64,000 nucleotides of DNA, taken from NCBI GenBank assembly GCA_019918135.1, contig WBZZ01005867.1:112501-176500 (forward strand), in the 5' to 3' direction. This DNA comes from Paulinella micropora (lineage: Eukaryota; Cercozoa; Imbricatea; Euglyphida; Paulinellidae). Positions 49,677-59,663 of the stretch are shown here, piece after piece (within the stretch, counting starts at the first letter, position 1; each line of letters begins with the position of its first letter). Below the pieces are notes generated by a model that saw only the letters and a program-made list of their open reading frames with translations, did no database searches and was not told where the DNA came from. Made by a program: the position numbers and the translations under genes.

Positions 49677-52391
49677 TTAAGGCAGACTACGGAAGGCATC
49701 GTCCTGCGGCGAGTCTAGGCGGAAGTTTGTGTCGCTGTTGCCCCTCGGCCACCAAGAGTCGTCAGTCGACGAGCCTGGTGCTGGCGCCCCGGCAGGGGGT
49801 GCGTTGCCCGCTGGCGGGGAAACAAGGCGCCCCTGAACGCTGTCGAATCCGAGGCTACCGTGTGGCGCTGAAGAAGAAGAGAGCGGCACGAAATCCTCCC
49901 AATCATCATCGGCTGTGCTAGCTGCATCGGCAGGTGGTGCAGTGGGTAGCGCGAGGGGCGCGGGGGGGGCCGTCGTCTGCGATCCCGTGGGTCTCCCTTT
50001 GCAATATTTTTTCACCACTAAGTCAAAAACTCCGTCCGTCGTCAATTCATTAGGCTTTGCGGGCTGTCCCCTCGGCGCGACCTTTTTGCCCATCGTCTCA
50101 GCCAGCCACTCGGCCGCGCGCCTTTCCGTTTCGCGAGCCATGTATTCCCTTTGGGATCTTTTGGATTTCCTCTCGTCCGACGGCCATTTTCTTGCTGCGT
50201 CTTTCTCGTCCTCCTTGTGTAGCTCTTCCCAGGCTTGCAGTTTAGCCTGCAACTCCGTCTGTCCCCCTCGGTACACTGTCTCTAATACGTGTTTCACCAT
50301 TGTAGTGAGGACCGTCGCTTGGTCCGTACTACTCGTTAGCTTCCCTATCCCTGTGAGGTATTTTTCTATTTCTGTGCAGGCGACACTCCTTTTGTTCCGA
50401 CGCTTGGAAAGATCCAGATTTTTCTTTTTGGTACTGGGCATATTGGCTGCGCCTGCAGCGCTTCCGTCGGCAGTACGCTTGCGTCCCTCGGGGACCGAGG
50501 GGGAGCCGGCTCCTGTCGCATGGCCCGCCGACGAAGGAACGCTACCGCCGGGCCCCCGACTGGCGTGACTGCTGCCCACCCCGGAAGTAAAGGCCCCGAG
50601 CTGTGCTGCGTGGCCCAAGACAGCGGAGTTTGTGCTGTGTGGCCGGGCATTACCCGTTGCGGCAGCATCCCATATGCTCATGGCTTGGTCATCAGCAGCA
50701 GGGGCGCCCGTGGGATGGTACGCTAGGGGGGCGCCGCCGCCGAGCGCGGTGTCGTAGCTGTTGCTGCTACTGCTGCTGCTGCTGCTACTGCTGCTGGAGT
50801 AGCTGCTGCTGCTACTGCTGCTGTTGTAGCCGCTGCCGTTGTGGCTGCTACTGCTGTCGACCCAAGGAAAGGTAGTAGTGTCGCTGCTGCCGAACGCGGC
50901 ACCACCGCCGCCCACCCCGGAGTTAGAGGCCCGGGACTGCGCGCGGTTGGTATTCACAGGTCGTAGGGCACTAGCCTGCCCGTGCCTGGCCGAGTAAGCA
51001 GGGGCGCCCGTGGCTGCGGGCAGGTTGCTGCCGTAGGGAGGGGGTGCACTTTGTCCGAGCGGCGAAAACACTGCCGTCTGGCTGCTAAACACGGCGCCAC
51101 CGCCACCGCTGTTGCGGTGGTTGCCGCTGCCGCCGCCCCCGCCGCCCCCGCTGCCGCTGCCATCGACTACTGGGACTACAGCAACAGACCCCAGCGCCAG
51201 CAGCAGCCAAGGCACCCAATCCCCTAGTTCTAGTACATCCCAGACTTGTGTTTTCCCATCAGATGCCAGGGCGGTGCCAATGTAGAACGTCCCATTGCGT
51301 AGATGTCGCGGCGGCAGAGGAACGACTGGTTTGAAGAGGTCAAACTTTTCGCCGAGCGCGGACAACAATACACTCCAGTTGATATACCCTGTGTTGTACT
51401 TAAGTAACCCGTCCAGCATTCTGGCAAAATGGAAGCCCCCTACGGTCTTGCCCAAGGGTAGCTGTCGTCGCCACCACGCGCCGCAAGCCCTTACCACCGC
51501 TCGGGTGTCCTGCCAGCCGGCAGGGCCTGCTTTCACCAGATCTAAAGCCTCATCCAGGCACTTAGCAAGACTGGAATCCATCAGAAGGTTGGGATCCGTC
51601 AGCAGCCGGGCCACGACAACGAGCGCATTGCAGAGCCAAAGGAGGTCGTCCTGCAGCTTGTTTGGAGCGGCGTGGGGATCCTCCTGCTTCTCTGTCCGAG
51701 CCAGGTGCGCGTTGGGGTCTGGCCTGCTCGGCGCGAGGTGCAGACACTGGGCCGAGTCGGCGTACATTAGTGCCCAGGCAGACGGCGCCGCGTTCCGCTG
51801 CCACTGCTTCACGTCCCCCCTGGAAAAGCCGCTGTAGATGACGTGTGCGAGGCTCAGTGCGTCCAGAAACCGCTTGAGGAACGGCCCGAAGCCCAGCACC
51901 GCCTGGTCCTCGCGGGGCTCCCTCACTAGGAGCCACAGTGGGGCGTCGGCGCCAACGGACACAACGCCGACGACGGGCACGGCCAGGCCGTGTGACGCCA
52001 AGTAAGAGAGCAGCTGTGCGCTCTGGGTGGCGCGGGCGAGTGTGTAGTCCTGGCCGTCGAGTTGGTACGCCCTAAAAGCCCTGGTCCCCAGGGTCGACCA
52101 AGACCTCTCCCCCGCGGAGTCCTTCTGGTTGCTAGTCAACGTCGGTAGGTCCCACTTATCATAGTACGCCAGGCTGCCTGGCACAGAGTTGAGCCCCATC
52201 TGCTGTACGAGCCAATCTTGGGGGACTGTCTGCGCCTGTACCAGCTCTGCCTCCTGGCCATTCGCAGCCAAACGAAGCTCTCGGTAGTCAGTTTGTGCTA
52301 GCCAGGGCAGGTGCCGGCAGTGCCGGCATTGCTTGGCGTCGTCCGTCGCTGTCACGCCGACCGACCGGCCGTGGCCAACAGTGCCAGCCAT
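49677..52391 (-). CDS. Membrane-anchored low-complexity protein, paralogue A
   Basis: 904 residues from ATG 52391. N-terminal CRHC pair, then a ~370-residue conserved domain with DYRELRLAANGQEAELVQAQ, GLAVPVVGVVSVGADAPLWL, HVIYSGFSRGDV, DDLLWLCNALVVVARLL and CGAWWRR. A hydrophobic stretch (WVPWLLLALGSVAVVPVV, residues ~393-410) probably spans the membrane. After it come Gly, Ser and Asn-rich low-complexity runs, then a Lys/Arg-rich helical tail (KKKNLDLSKRRNKRSV, LQAWEELHKEDEKDAARKWP). The SGF...D/...DP pattern faintly recalls a degenerate kinase fold. Paralogous to the 52948 and 59664 genes. Function unknown. Confidence 0.72.
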   Translation of the reverse strand: MAGTVGHGRSVGVTATDDAKQCRHCRHLPWLAQTDYRELRLAANGQEAELVQAQTVPQDWLVQQMGLNSVPGSLAYYDKWDLPTLTSNQKDSAGERSWSTLGTRAFRAYQLDGQDYTLARATQSAQLLSYLASHGLAVPVVGVVSVGADAPLWLLVREPREDQAVLGFGPFLKRFLDALSLAHVIYSGFSRGDVKQWQRNAAPSAWALMYADSAQCLHLAPSRPDPNAHLARTEKQEDPHAAPNKLQDDLLWLCNALVVVARLLTDPNLLMDSSLAKCLDEALDLVKAGPAGWQDTRAVVRACGAWWRRQLPLGKTVGGFHFARMLDGLLKYNTGYINWSVLLSALGEKFDLFKPVVPLPPRHLRNGTFYIGTALASDGKTQVWDVLELGDWVPWLLLALGSVAVVPVVDGSGSGGGGGGGSGNHRNSGGGGAVFSSQTAVFSPLGQSAPPPYGSNLPAATGAPAYSARHGQASALRPVNTNRAQSRASNSGVGGGGAAFGSSDTTTFPWVDSSSSHNGSGYNSSSSSSSYSSSSSSSSSSSSNSYDTALGGGAPLAYHPTGAPAADDQAMSIWDAAATGNARPHSTNSAVLGHAAQLGAFTSGVGSSHASRGPGGSVPSSAGHATGAGSPSVPEGRKRTADGSAAGAANMPSTKKKNLDLSKRRNKRSVACTEIEKYLTGIGKLTSSTDQATVLTTMVKHVLETVYRGGQTELQAKLQAWEELHKEDEKDAARKWPSDERKSKRSQREYMARETERRAAEWLAETMGKKVAPRGQPAKPNELTTDGVFDLVVKKYCKGRPTGSQTTAPPAPLALPTAPPADAASTADDDWEDFVPLSSSSAPHGSLGFDSVQGRLVSPPAGNAPPAGAPAPGSSTDDSWWPRGNSDTNFRLDSPQDDAFRSLP

Positions 52392-52947
52392 CACACCAGC
52401 AGAGGGAGGGCTGGCTGACCAGAGAGTGCGGTGGCCGTGCCGTGCTTTGCTAACAAGGGGGGGCCTCTTCGGAGGGAGGAAACCTCCCCCCTGCCTCCTC
52501 TCCCCTCCCGTCAGGCAAAGGCGGGAGAGGGGACCGCTGGCGCCCTGGGCCGCGGGTCCGGAGGGGCGGGAGGGTGGGGGGGGGGGGGGAAACGAGAGGC
52601 ACGGGGCGTGAGCGGAAGGAGCTCTGCCCCCCCCCCGACCCGACCTAGCTTCGCCACGGCCGCACCCGGCAGGCCCGGCCAGCCCCCGAGGGTTGTGCGC
52701 GTCGCCGGCCTCGGCCGGTCGCCGGCCCGTGGCTGGCCAGGACTCCGGAGCAGGTCTCCGCCTGTAGTCCGGCCAGTTTCTGGGGGTCAGCCCCGCGGGC
52801 CTCGTTCAGGAGAGAAAGGAAAACCGCGAGCCCCCCCGGGGGGGGGGGTTGTCCTTGCCTGGTGGCGAGGGGCCGGCCGGGGGAACAGCAAGGGGGAGAT
52901 GGCACGCGCTAGGGCTGGCCAGGTCGTTACTTGGTCCTCAAGTTTAC
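52392..52947. other. Intergenic GC-rich spacer
   Basis: G runs at about 52576-52588 and 52840-52850 and C runs at 52628-52638; no supported gene. Confidence 0.4.
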
Positions 52948-55900
52948 TTAGCTAAGAAGTTCGTCGTCAGACGACGAGGCGTCTAGGTCCGCGGTTGGGA
53001 TCTTGGCTGAACCTCGTGCCTCCGTGCGAGCCCTCGGCCGCGAAGCTGGGGAGGCGGACGGCGGAACCCGCCCTGAGGCGGCCGGCTTTTCCTTCTTCTT
53101 CTCCGTCTCCACTGCCTTGAGCTCAGAGTCAGCTGCCGCTGCGTTGTAGATATCCGTGTACGTAGTAGTCTTTCTGCCACCATCCGGCAGTGTCAGTGTC
53201 TCGTTGTGGGTCAAGCCGTACAGAGGCCCCAGAAGTTTCAGCAGTGCATTCCTACGACTGTCCCCTCCAGCTTTCGAGGCGCTCTCTCCAGCTTTCGGTG
53301 CGCTCGGAGCCAGAGCCGCTCGGATATTCTTCTCTGGTACCTCGATATTCTTTCTCTTGGCGACCTGCCTGATTACCTCTTTGATAATGTCTGTCTCCGA
53401 CATACTACTTTTGTGCAGGCCGAGCTTCATACGAACTTTCTCGCGTGCCTCAACGAATCCTGCACGCCTGCGAGCATGGCGGTCGGGCTTCTTCACCACC
53501 GGTGAGGTGGGGCGGTCAGGAGGGAGCTCATGGAAGTCCTTCCCTTCCTCGTCGGCCTCCTCATCGGCCTCCACTTCCTTGGGCTCCTCGTTGTCCTTCT
53601 CATCGGCGCCCCTGGGGATCACGAGGGGGTTATACCCCGGGGCGAAGCTCGGAGGAGAACGCGGGGGCGGCCAGAAGGAAGCTAGTCCTTCGTCGTGCTG
53701 CTTATTCCCAAAGTCTAGACCCAACACATCGAGAGGATCAGAGTTCCCCTGCGACTCACTCGGGAGCGGGGGCAGTGGAGCAGGTGAGGTAGGCAGTGAG
53801 GTTGCACCATCCGGGCTCGAGTGAAGTGCCAGGTTCTGCTCCCCGCCGCTAGCCCGGGCGGTGCTGGGTGGTAGTACGGGGGAGCGCGTGCTCGCCGGCC
53901 GGGCAGCGACACGGCTGGGAGAAAGAGGTTGTGCCCCGTCAAGAACGCCGTCAGTCAGGCCTCCCACCCTGCCGACGACGGCCGCAGGGCGCAGGTATGC
54001 GTCGACCATCGGTTGCTGGTCGCTGGCGACGCCGGGAAGAGCGGGGAAGGCCAGTGGAACAGGGCTGGGAGGGCCCGTGGCCACGGGCGCCCACGGCTGC
54101 TGACTGGCCGCGTCGTAGGCGGGGGAGGTTTGTGCCACGGGCGCCCACGGCTGCTGACTAGCTGCGCCGTAGGCGGGGGAGGTCTGTGCCTCAGGTGGCG
54201 GGCGCCAGTGGACGGGGGGAAGAGGTTCTCCGTCGAAGCCGTCGTTGGGTGGCGGGCGCCGGTGGACGACGCCAGGAGAGGGCTCTTTCCCGGATCCGTC
54301 GCTGGGCGATGTGTGCCACTGGATGCTGGGAGAGAGCTCTTCGAAGTCGTCAGGCTCCTTAGTGTCAGTGTCGGGGGCACCGTCAGGAGGAAGAGGTAGC
54401 GCCCCGCCAGTGTGGCTCCGTGCGCCGGCAGTCGCCGAGGGCGGGCCAACGTGATCAGGGAGATAGGCAGGCAGGAAGGGAAGGGGGGCGGGTTTAGTGG
54501 GCACGGGTGCCCCTCCCGGCCGGTCGACAGGGGGGGCGCGCGGAGACTGAACGATGACGGGGGGCGAGGATCCATCGGAGCCCCCCCCGTCGTCGGCGGC
54601 CGGCCGACCAAACTGAGTGGACAGGGGGGGCGTCCCGTCAGGGGGGGCGCCGCTGGTGCTGCTGCTGCTGGCGCTGCTCTTGCTGGAACTGCTCTTGCTG
54701 GAGCTGCTGCTTGTGACGCTGGGGCGGCTGCTGGAGCTGCTGAAGCTGCTGGAGCTGCTGCTTGTGAAGCTGGGGCGGCTGCTGGAGCTGCTGAAGCTGC
54801 TGGAGCTGCTGCTTGTGACGCTGGGGCGGCTGCTGGAGCTGGAGCTGCTGGAGCTGCTGGAGCTGCTGCTTGTGACGCTGGGGCGGCTGCTGGAGCTGCT
54901 GCTTGTGACGCTGGGGCGGCTGCTGGAGCTGGAGCTGCTGGAGCTGGAGCTGCTGCTTGTGACGCTGGGGCGGCTGCTGGAGCTGCTGCTTGTGACGCTG
55001 GGGCGGCTGCTGGAGCTGCTGCTTGTGACGCTGGGGCGGCTGCTGGAGCTGGAGCTGCTGGAGCTGCTGGAGCTGCTGCTTGTGACGCTGGGGCGGCTGC
55101 TGGAGCTGCTGCTTGTGACGCTGGGGCGGCTGCTGGAGCTGGAGCTGCTGGAGCTGCTGGAGCTGCTGCTTGTGACGCTGGGGCGGCTGCTGGAGCTGCT
55201 GCTTGTGACGCTGGGGCGGCTGCTGGAGCTGCTGCTTGTGACGCTGGGGCGGCTGCTGGAGCTGGAGCTGCTGGAGCTGCTGGAGCTGCTGCTTGTGACG
55301 CTGGGGCGGCTGCTGGAGCTGGAGCTGCTGCTTGTGACGCTGGGGCGGCTGCTGGAGCTGGAGCTGCTGGAGCTGGAGCTGCTGCTTGTGACGCTGGGGC
55401 GGCTGCTGGAGCTGGAGCTGCTGCTTGTGACGCTGGGGCGGCTGCTGGAGCTGGAGCTGCTGGAGCTGGAGCTGCTGCTTGTGACGCTGGGGCGGCTGCT
55501 GGAGCTGGAGCTGCTGGAGCTGCTGCTTGTGACGCTGGGGCGGCTGCTGGAGCTGGAGCTGCTGGAGCTGCTGCTTGTGACGCTGGGGCGGCTGCTGGAG
55601 CTGGAGCTGCTGGAGCTGGAGCTGCTGCTTGTGACGCTGGGGCGGCTGCTGGAGCTGGAGCTGCTGCTTGTGACGCTGGGGCGGCTGCTGGAGCTGGAGC
55701 TGCTGGAGCTGGAGCTGCTGCTTGTGACGCTGGGGCGGCTGCTGGAGCTGGAGCTGCTGGAGCTGGAGCTGCTGGAGCTGGAGCTGCTGGAGCTGGAGCT
55801 GCTGCTTGTGACGCTGGGGCGGCTGCTGGAGCTGCTGCTTGTGACGCTGGGGCGGCTGCTGGAGCTGGAGCTGCTGGAGCTGCTGCTTGTGACGCTGGGG

Positions 55901-57288
55901 CGGCTGCTGGAGCTGGAGCTGCTGGAGCTGGAGCTGCTGCTTGTGACGCTGGGGCGGCTGCTGGAGCTGGAGCTGCTGGAGCTGGAGCTGCTGCTTGTGA
56001 CGCTGGGGCGGCTGCTGGAGCTGGAGCTGCTGGAGCTGCTGCTTGTGACGCTGGGGCGGCTGCTGGAGCTGGAGCTGCTGGAGGTGCTGGTCGCGTGCAC
56101 TCCTACGACAGCCAGCAGCCAGGGCATCCAGCCCCACTCTGTGTCCTCTCTGGGCATTCTGTGACAGCGGACAAATTTCGCTTGATCGATTACGGCGAAG
56201 TCTTTACTCTTCGTGCCAAGTTCGGCGGGTGGAGGGAAGCAGTCGGCGAGGACTCCGTTCGTCGCCGCCAGTGCGTGCGCTCCATCCTCACCAACCCACC
56301 GATCCTGTAGATAACTTACTACCCCCTGCGCCAAAGCTAATAGGTTCTGCGCCAACTGGTCATGGTAGTGGCCGCCGTCTGGGCTGGGCGGGGGCCCGCC
56401 GCCCGCCGCGGACCGCGCCGCCTCCTGTGCCCCGCACCACCGCCACCAGGCGCCGCACGCAGCTACCGCCTGCTGCCCGCGACCCGCGACCAGCTCCAGC
56501 ACCCCCGCCAGGTACCGGTGCCCTGCCTCCTTCTGCTCCAGGAGGCAGGCGACGACGGCTAGGGCATTGCCCGCCCAGAGCCAGTCGTCCAGCTTCTGGT
56601 CCGGCAGCCCCTCCTGCGGCGCGAAGTACAGACAACGGGCGGGGTCCACGAACAGCAGCTTCAGCGGCGTTGGGCTCCCGGGGGGGCCACCGCCGCCCGT
56701 CAGGTCGTCGAGTGAGAAGCCGGTGTACACCAGCTTTGCTTCGCTCATTGCCTGCAGCCACCGCTGCACAAAAGCCGTGAATTCGGGCACCCCACAGGCT
56801 GGCTGCACTTGGCTGGTCTGGGGAGCCTCTACTCGCACCCACTGTGACGCACCGCCGTCCACGGACGCAAGCCCCGTGACGGGCGCGGCCAGGCCCAGGT
56901 CCGGTGACGCCAAGCGAGCTTGCAGCTGCGCCCCCAGCGTGGCCAAGGTCAGCGTTCCGTCAGCGGGTTCGACCTTATACGCCCTCTTGCCTGTGCCTGC
57001 GCGGTAGCGGCTGTCGGGCCCGCCTGGCAAGGGGTACTTCTTCTGGAATTCAGCCTCCGTCAGGCGGCGGTGTGCCAACCCGTCCGGCAGGCGGTAGCGC
57101 CGCACCTGCTTTTCTAGCCATTCCAGGCGAACCTCTAGGGCGTCCGCCAGTTCCACCTCGCCGTCGTCCCGGAAACTGAGTTTCGTATACGCCGTATTGG
57201 CTAGCCACTCCACTGCCTCGGCGGCGCCGCACTCCTCGCAGGTCTTCCCTGGCTTCCACCGCCACTTTTTGGGGTCGGAGTCCACCAT
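52948..57288 (-). CDS. Membrane-anchored giant Ser-repeat protein, paralogue B
   Basis: 1,446 residues. CEEC near 17-20, then the family domain (WLANTAYTKLSFRDDGEVEL, GLAAPVTGLASVDGG, KLVYTGFSLDDL, LLFVDPARCLYFAPQ, DDWLWAGNALAVVACLL, CGAWWRWCG). Hydrophobic WGWMPWLLAVVGVHA at ~385-399 is the likely membrane anchor. Residues ~401-890 are about 29 RPS(V/F)T units separated by 6-23 Ser. Then a Pro-rich region with HWRPPP and duplicated QTSPAYGAASQQPWAPVA-type units, and a basic helical tail (KNIEVPEKNIRAAL) ending SSSDDELLS. A mucin-like surface protein or a scaffold are both possible. Confidence 0.75.
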   Translation of the reverse strand: MVDSDPKKWRWKPGKTCEECGAAEAVEWLANTAYTKLSFRDDGEVELADALEVRLEWLEKQVRRYRLPDGLAHRRLTEAEFQKKYPLPGGPDSRYRAGTGKRAYKVEPADGTLTLATLGAQLQARLASPDLGLAAPVTGLASVDGGASQWVRVEAPQTSQVQPACGVPEFTAFVQRWLQAMSEAKLVYTGFSLDDLTGGGGPPGSPTPLKLLFVDPARCLYFAPQEGLPDQKLDDWLWAGNALAVVACLLEQKEAGHRYLAGVLELVAGRGQQAVAACGAWWRWCGAQEAARSAAGGGPPPSPDGGHYHDQLAQNLLALAQGVVSYLQDRWVGEDGAHALAATNGVLADCFPPPAELGTKSKDFAVIDQAKFVRCHRMPREDTEWGWMPWLLAVVGVHATSTSSSSSSSSRPSVTSSSSSSSSSSSRPSVTSSSSSSSSSSSSSRPSVTSSSSSSSSSSSSSRPSVTSSSSSSSSSSSRPSVTSSSSSSRPSVTSSSSSSSSSSSSSSSSSSSSSSSRPSVTSSSSSSSSSSSSSRPSVTSSSSSSSSRPSVTSSSSSSSSSSSSSRPSVTSSSSSSSSSSSRPSVTSSSSSSSSSSSRPSVTSSSSSSSSSSSSSRPSVTSSSSSSSSRPSVTSSSSSSSSSSSSSRPSVTSSSSSSSSRPSVTSSSSSSSSSSSSSSRPSVTSSSSSSRPSVTSSSSSSRPSVTSSSSSSSSSSSSSSRPSVTSSSSSSRPSVTSSSSSSSSSSSSSSRPSVTSSSSSSRPSVTSSSSSSRPSVTSSSSSSSSSSSSSRPSVTSSSSSSRPSVTSSSSSSSSSSSSSSRPSVTSSSSSSFSSSSSRPSFTSSSSSSFSSSSSRPSVTSSSSSKSSSSKSSASSSSTSGAPPDGTPPLSTQFGRPAADDGGGSDGSSPPVIVQSPRAPPVDRPGGAPVPTKPAPLPFLPAYLPDHVGPPSATAGARSHTGGALPLPPDGAPDTDTKEPDDFEELSPSIQWHTSPSDGSGKEPSPGVVHRRPPPNDGFDGEPLPPVHWRPPPEAQTSPAYGAASQQPWAPVAQTSPAYDAASQQPWAPVATGPPSPVPLAFPALPGVASDQQPMVDAYLRPAAVVGRVGGLTDGVLDGAQPLSPSRVAARPASTRSPVLPPSTARASGGEQNLALHSSPDGATSLPTSPAPLPPLPSESQGNSDPLDVLGLDFGNKQHDEGLASFWPPPRSPPSFAPGYNPLVIPRGADEKDNEEPKEVEADEEADEEGKDFHELPPDRPTSPVVKKPDRHARRRAGFVEAREKVRMKLGLHKSSMSETDIIKEVIRQVAKRKNIEVPEKNIRAALAPSAPKAGESASKAGGDSRRNALLKLLGPLYGLTHNETLTLPDGGRKTTTYTDIYNAAAADSELKAVETEKKKEKPAASGRVPPSASPASRPRARTEARGSAKIPTADLDASSSDDELLS
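54618..56090. repeat. Coding minisatellite: RPSVT + poly-Ser array
   Basis: On the + strand, GCTTGTGACGCTGGGGCGGC alternates with variable numbers of TGCTGGAGC/TGGAGC triplets, about 29 times. The array is in frame in the - strand gene. All repeat changes are multiples of 3 (many of 6 or 9), so several frames on both strands remain open and produce spurious long ORFs. Confidence 0.9.
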
Positions 57289-57911
57289 GCCGCCCCACCA
57301 CTCGCTCTCTTTGCCAAATAGAAGCTAAGCACCCCCCTGGGCGCGGCGCGAGAGGGGCAGGAGGGGGAGGGGGTGCGAGGGGGGGGGAGGGAGAGAGAGG
57401 AAGGCCCTGGCGAGGCACGGCGAAGGGAGCCTCTTCCGTCCCCCTTGTCACTCTTCCGGTCGGCGGTGGGCGGGGGGGGGAGAGGGTCGGGTTCCGGCGC
57501 CCCTCGGTTTTAGCGGCCTACCGGCTCTCACTCGTTTCCCCGCGCCTGGCCCCTACACCGGGGGCAAAGAAAGCCCTCCCCCCCTCTGCCTCTCCCTGTC
57601 AGAGCCCGGAACGAGAGCCAGTCGGCTGTCAGGCTAGACAGCGGCTGGCAGGTGCGCCCGCGACGGAGAAACGGAGGTCTCCCGCCGTGGCGTTGCGCGC
57701 CTAACCCTTCTTCCTCCCCGCGCTGTCCAGCGGCACACGCTAGCGCTCGGCGACTCCCAGGCTCTAACAGCTAGCAAAAAACCGGTGACTTTAATCGACA
57801 ACCCATTCGACTCTCGCCGTCGTTGCCGCCCTGCCCTCCGTCCGCCCGGGAGGCAAGCCGGGTTCGTGTCTCTAAAGAGAAAGAAAGGAAAGGCTCCTAG
57901 CCCCCCTAAGT
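57289..57911. other. Intergenic GC-rich spacer
   Basis: G runs at about 57378 and 57470; CTAGCAAAAAACCGG and GACTTTAATCG near 57773-57800 (ATTAAAG on the - strand). No gene is supported. Confidence 0.4.
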
Positions 57912-59661
57912 CTACTTCTGCTTGTACGGCCCAGCAGACTGCTTTCCCCTTGCACGTCGTCGTAAGGCCTTTTCGAGCTCTATGCGCGCTGCCCGTACAA
58001 CAGCCGTCTGATCATTAGCCGTCGTCTGTGCTTTGCTCTCGGCGGGCAGGCGCTGCCAGATTCTTTTTATCACACCCGAGATCAGACCTTCTTCTTTTGC
58101 AAAAGCGGCAGTCTCTTGTCCGCCCCCACGCATGCTCGTAGACTGCGCTTGGATATAGGTCCACGCCGCTTCGTACTCGGGGCCGGCCGCCTTCTTTCTC
58201 ATGTAGGTGGCGATGAGTCCGAGCGTGGTGGCCAGGACTTTTAGCTCGCTTGCTTCAGGTTTTAACAGCTCAGCCCGTTCCAAGGGCTCGCGGAGTTCCG
58301 CTATCGCCTTCTTCCGCTTTTCTTCAGCGGGCTGCGCCCGGCGCGGTGCCCTGGGGGCTTGGCTTACGCGCGATCCCAGGTATTCTACCGCGGCCTCTGC
58401 TCCCTGCGGCGACGTCGCCGCGGGCTTCCCCAAGCGCTGCCCAATGGCACGAAACAGTGCACGCGCCAGTGATTCTGCCTTAGCCTCCGTACAACCTTCG
58501 ACAGGGGCGTGTGCCAACAGCTGGCCTATCTCGGTCTCCTTACCGATGGCGCCTTTATCATCAGTCTCTGCAATGTACAGGAGCGTAGCTTCCGCTGTCC
58601 TCGCCGCTGCCAGTGTCGCTGCCTTCGCTGTTGTCAATGTCCTTTCTTCCGTCGGCTGCACCGGAGACCCCAGCTGTGCGAGATATTCACGCAGCCGGGC
58701 CGCCTGGGCAAACAATTTCTCTCTGCCTACAGTCCTGGCGCTGGACGGCTTGACCGCTAGGCCGGGGCCTAGCCGACCGGCACCCGTAGGATCTCGGCTG
58801 TGCGGGGGGCACGGCGGCGGCTGCTTCGTCGCTGGTCCGCGGACGCTTGGGCCCCGCCGTTTCCATCGTCCTCGACGAGTGCTTGCGCCGGGGCGTTCTC
58901 GCGCGTTGCTCCGTCGTGCTTGGCAGCCGCGGGGGTGGGCGCTCTAGGCGCTGCAGCGCCGCCTGCACTACCTCCGCCCACGAAGCGGTTCCCTCCTTGC
59001 CTAGGCACCACCAGACGTGCGCACACGCGTCTTTCACAACATTATCAGCCTTGGTCTGCCGTTGGGAAGGAGTCAGTCGCTTGGCCCCCGAACGTATGGC
59101 CTCCCGACGCCTCTCTACTGCATCCAATAACCCTTCCATGGTGGCGACCCTGCGGTTCGTGGAGGCGGCATCGCGCTCTGTCGTATGGGTGACAAGGTAA
59201 CGGAGCGTAGCTATCGCGGTCGCCAGTGTTCCGCCCTCCTCCGCCAGTGTTCCGCCCTCCTCCGCCACCGGAGGTCCCCTTTGGGTGAGGCAGCGACGCA
59301 GCTCTTGTTCCTGACCTACCAACTTCTGTAAGTACTCTATCGCCTCCCGCACTGCCTGCACCCGCGAGGGGTGTCCTTCCCTGCCCAAGCATTGCCAAAT
59401 GTAGCCAAACACGTAGCCCACACCGTTTCGAGCCTTCCTCTTGCTCGTTCCTGGACGCTCTTCCTCGTCGAAGTGGCGGCTCTCCAATGCCCTTGTGCTA
59501 GCAATACCCAATCCTTCGTTTCGGAGGATGTCGTAGCACGGGTAGCAACCAGATAGCGGAGCGTAGCGATCGCGGCCGCCAGCGTTCCGTCCTCCATTAC
59601 CCGAAACCCCAATTGCACGAGACAGTGGCGCAGCTCGTCTTCCAGTTCAGAATTGATATAA
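57912..59661 (-). pseudogene. Three-repeat helical protein, broken by two frameshifts
   Basis: Three open segments (about 59661-59337, 59511-58687, 58800-57912) together encode three tandem repeats of 150-190 residues. Each has an opening LRxCLxQLG-like motif (LRHCLVQLGFRV, LRRCLTQRGPPV, LREYLAQLGSPV), a TL..A.ATLRYL helix, and a closing VxxxIWxCLGxEG motif (VFGYIWQCLGREG, ACAHVWWCLGKEG, VIKRIWQRLPAES). Frame changes fall near 59510 and 58760. The first repeat is in the same frame as, and only a TAG away from, the membrane protein gene at 59664-61280, so it may originally have been that protein's tail. Family unknown. Confidence 0.65.
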
Positions 59662-59663
59662 GC

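Noticed and set aside
54638-56137. Second - strand frame with QQLQLQQPPQRHKQ repeats
   Set aside because: Alternative frame of the same minisatellite; no conserved flanking sequence.
54412-56310. Long + strand frames (GAAACDAG and LLVTLGRLLELE repeats)
   Set aside because: They are the antisense of the Ser/RPSVT array; triplet periodicity keeps them open without coding evidence.
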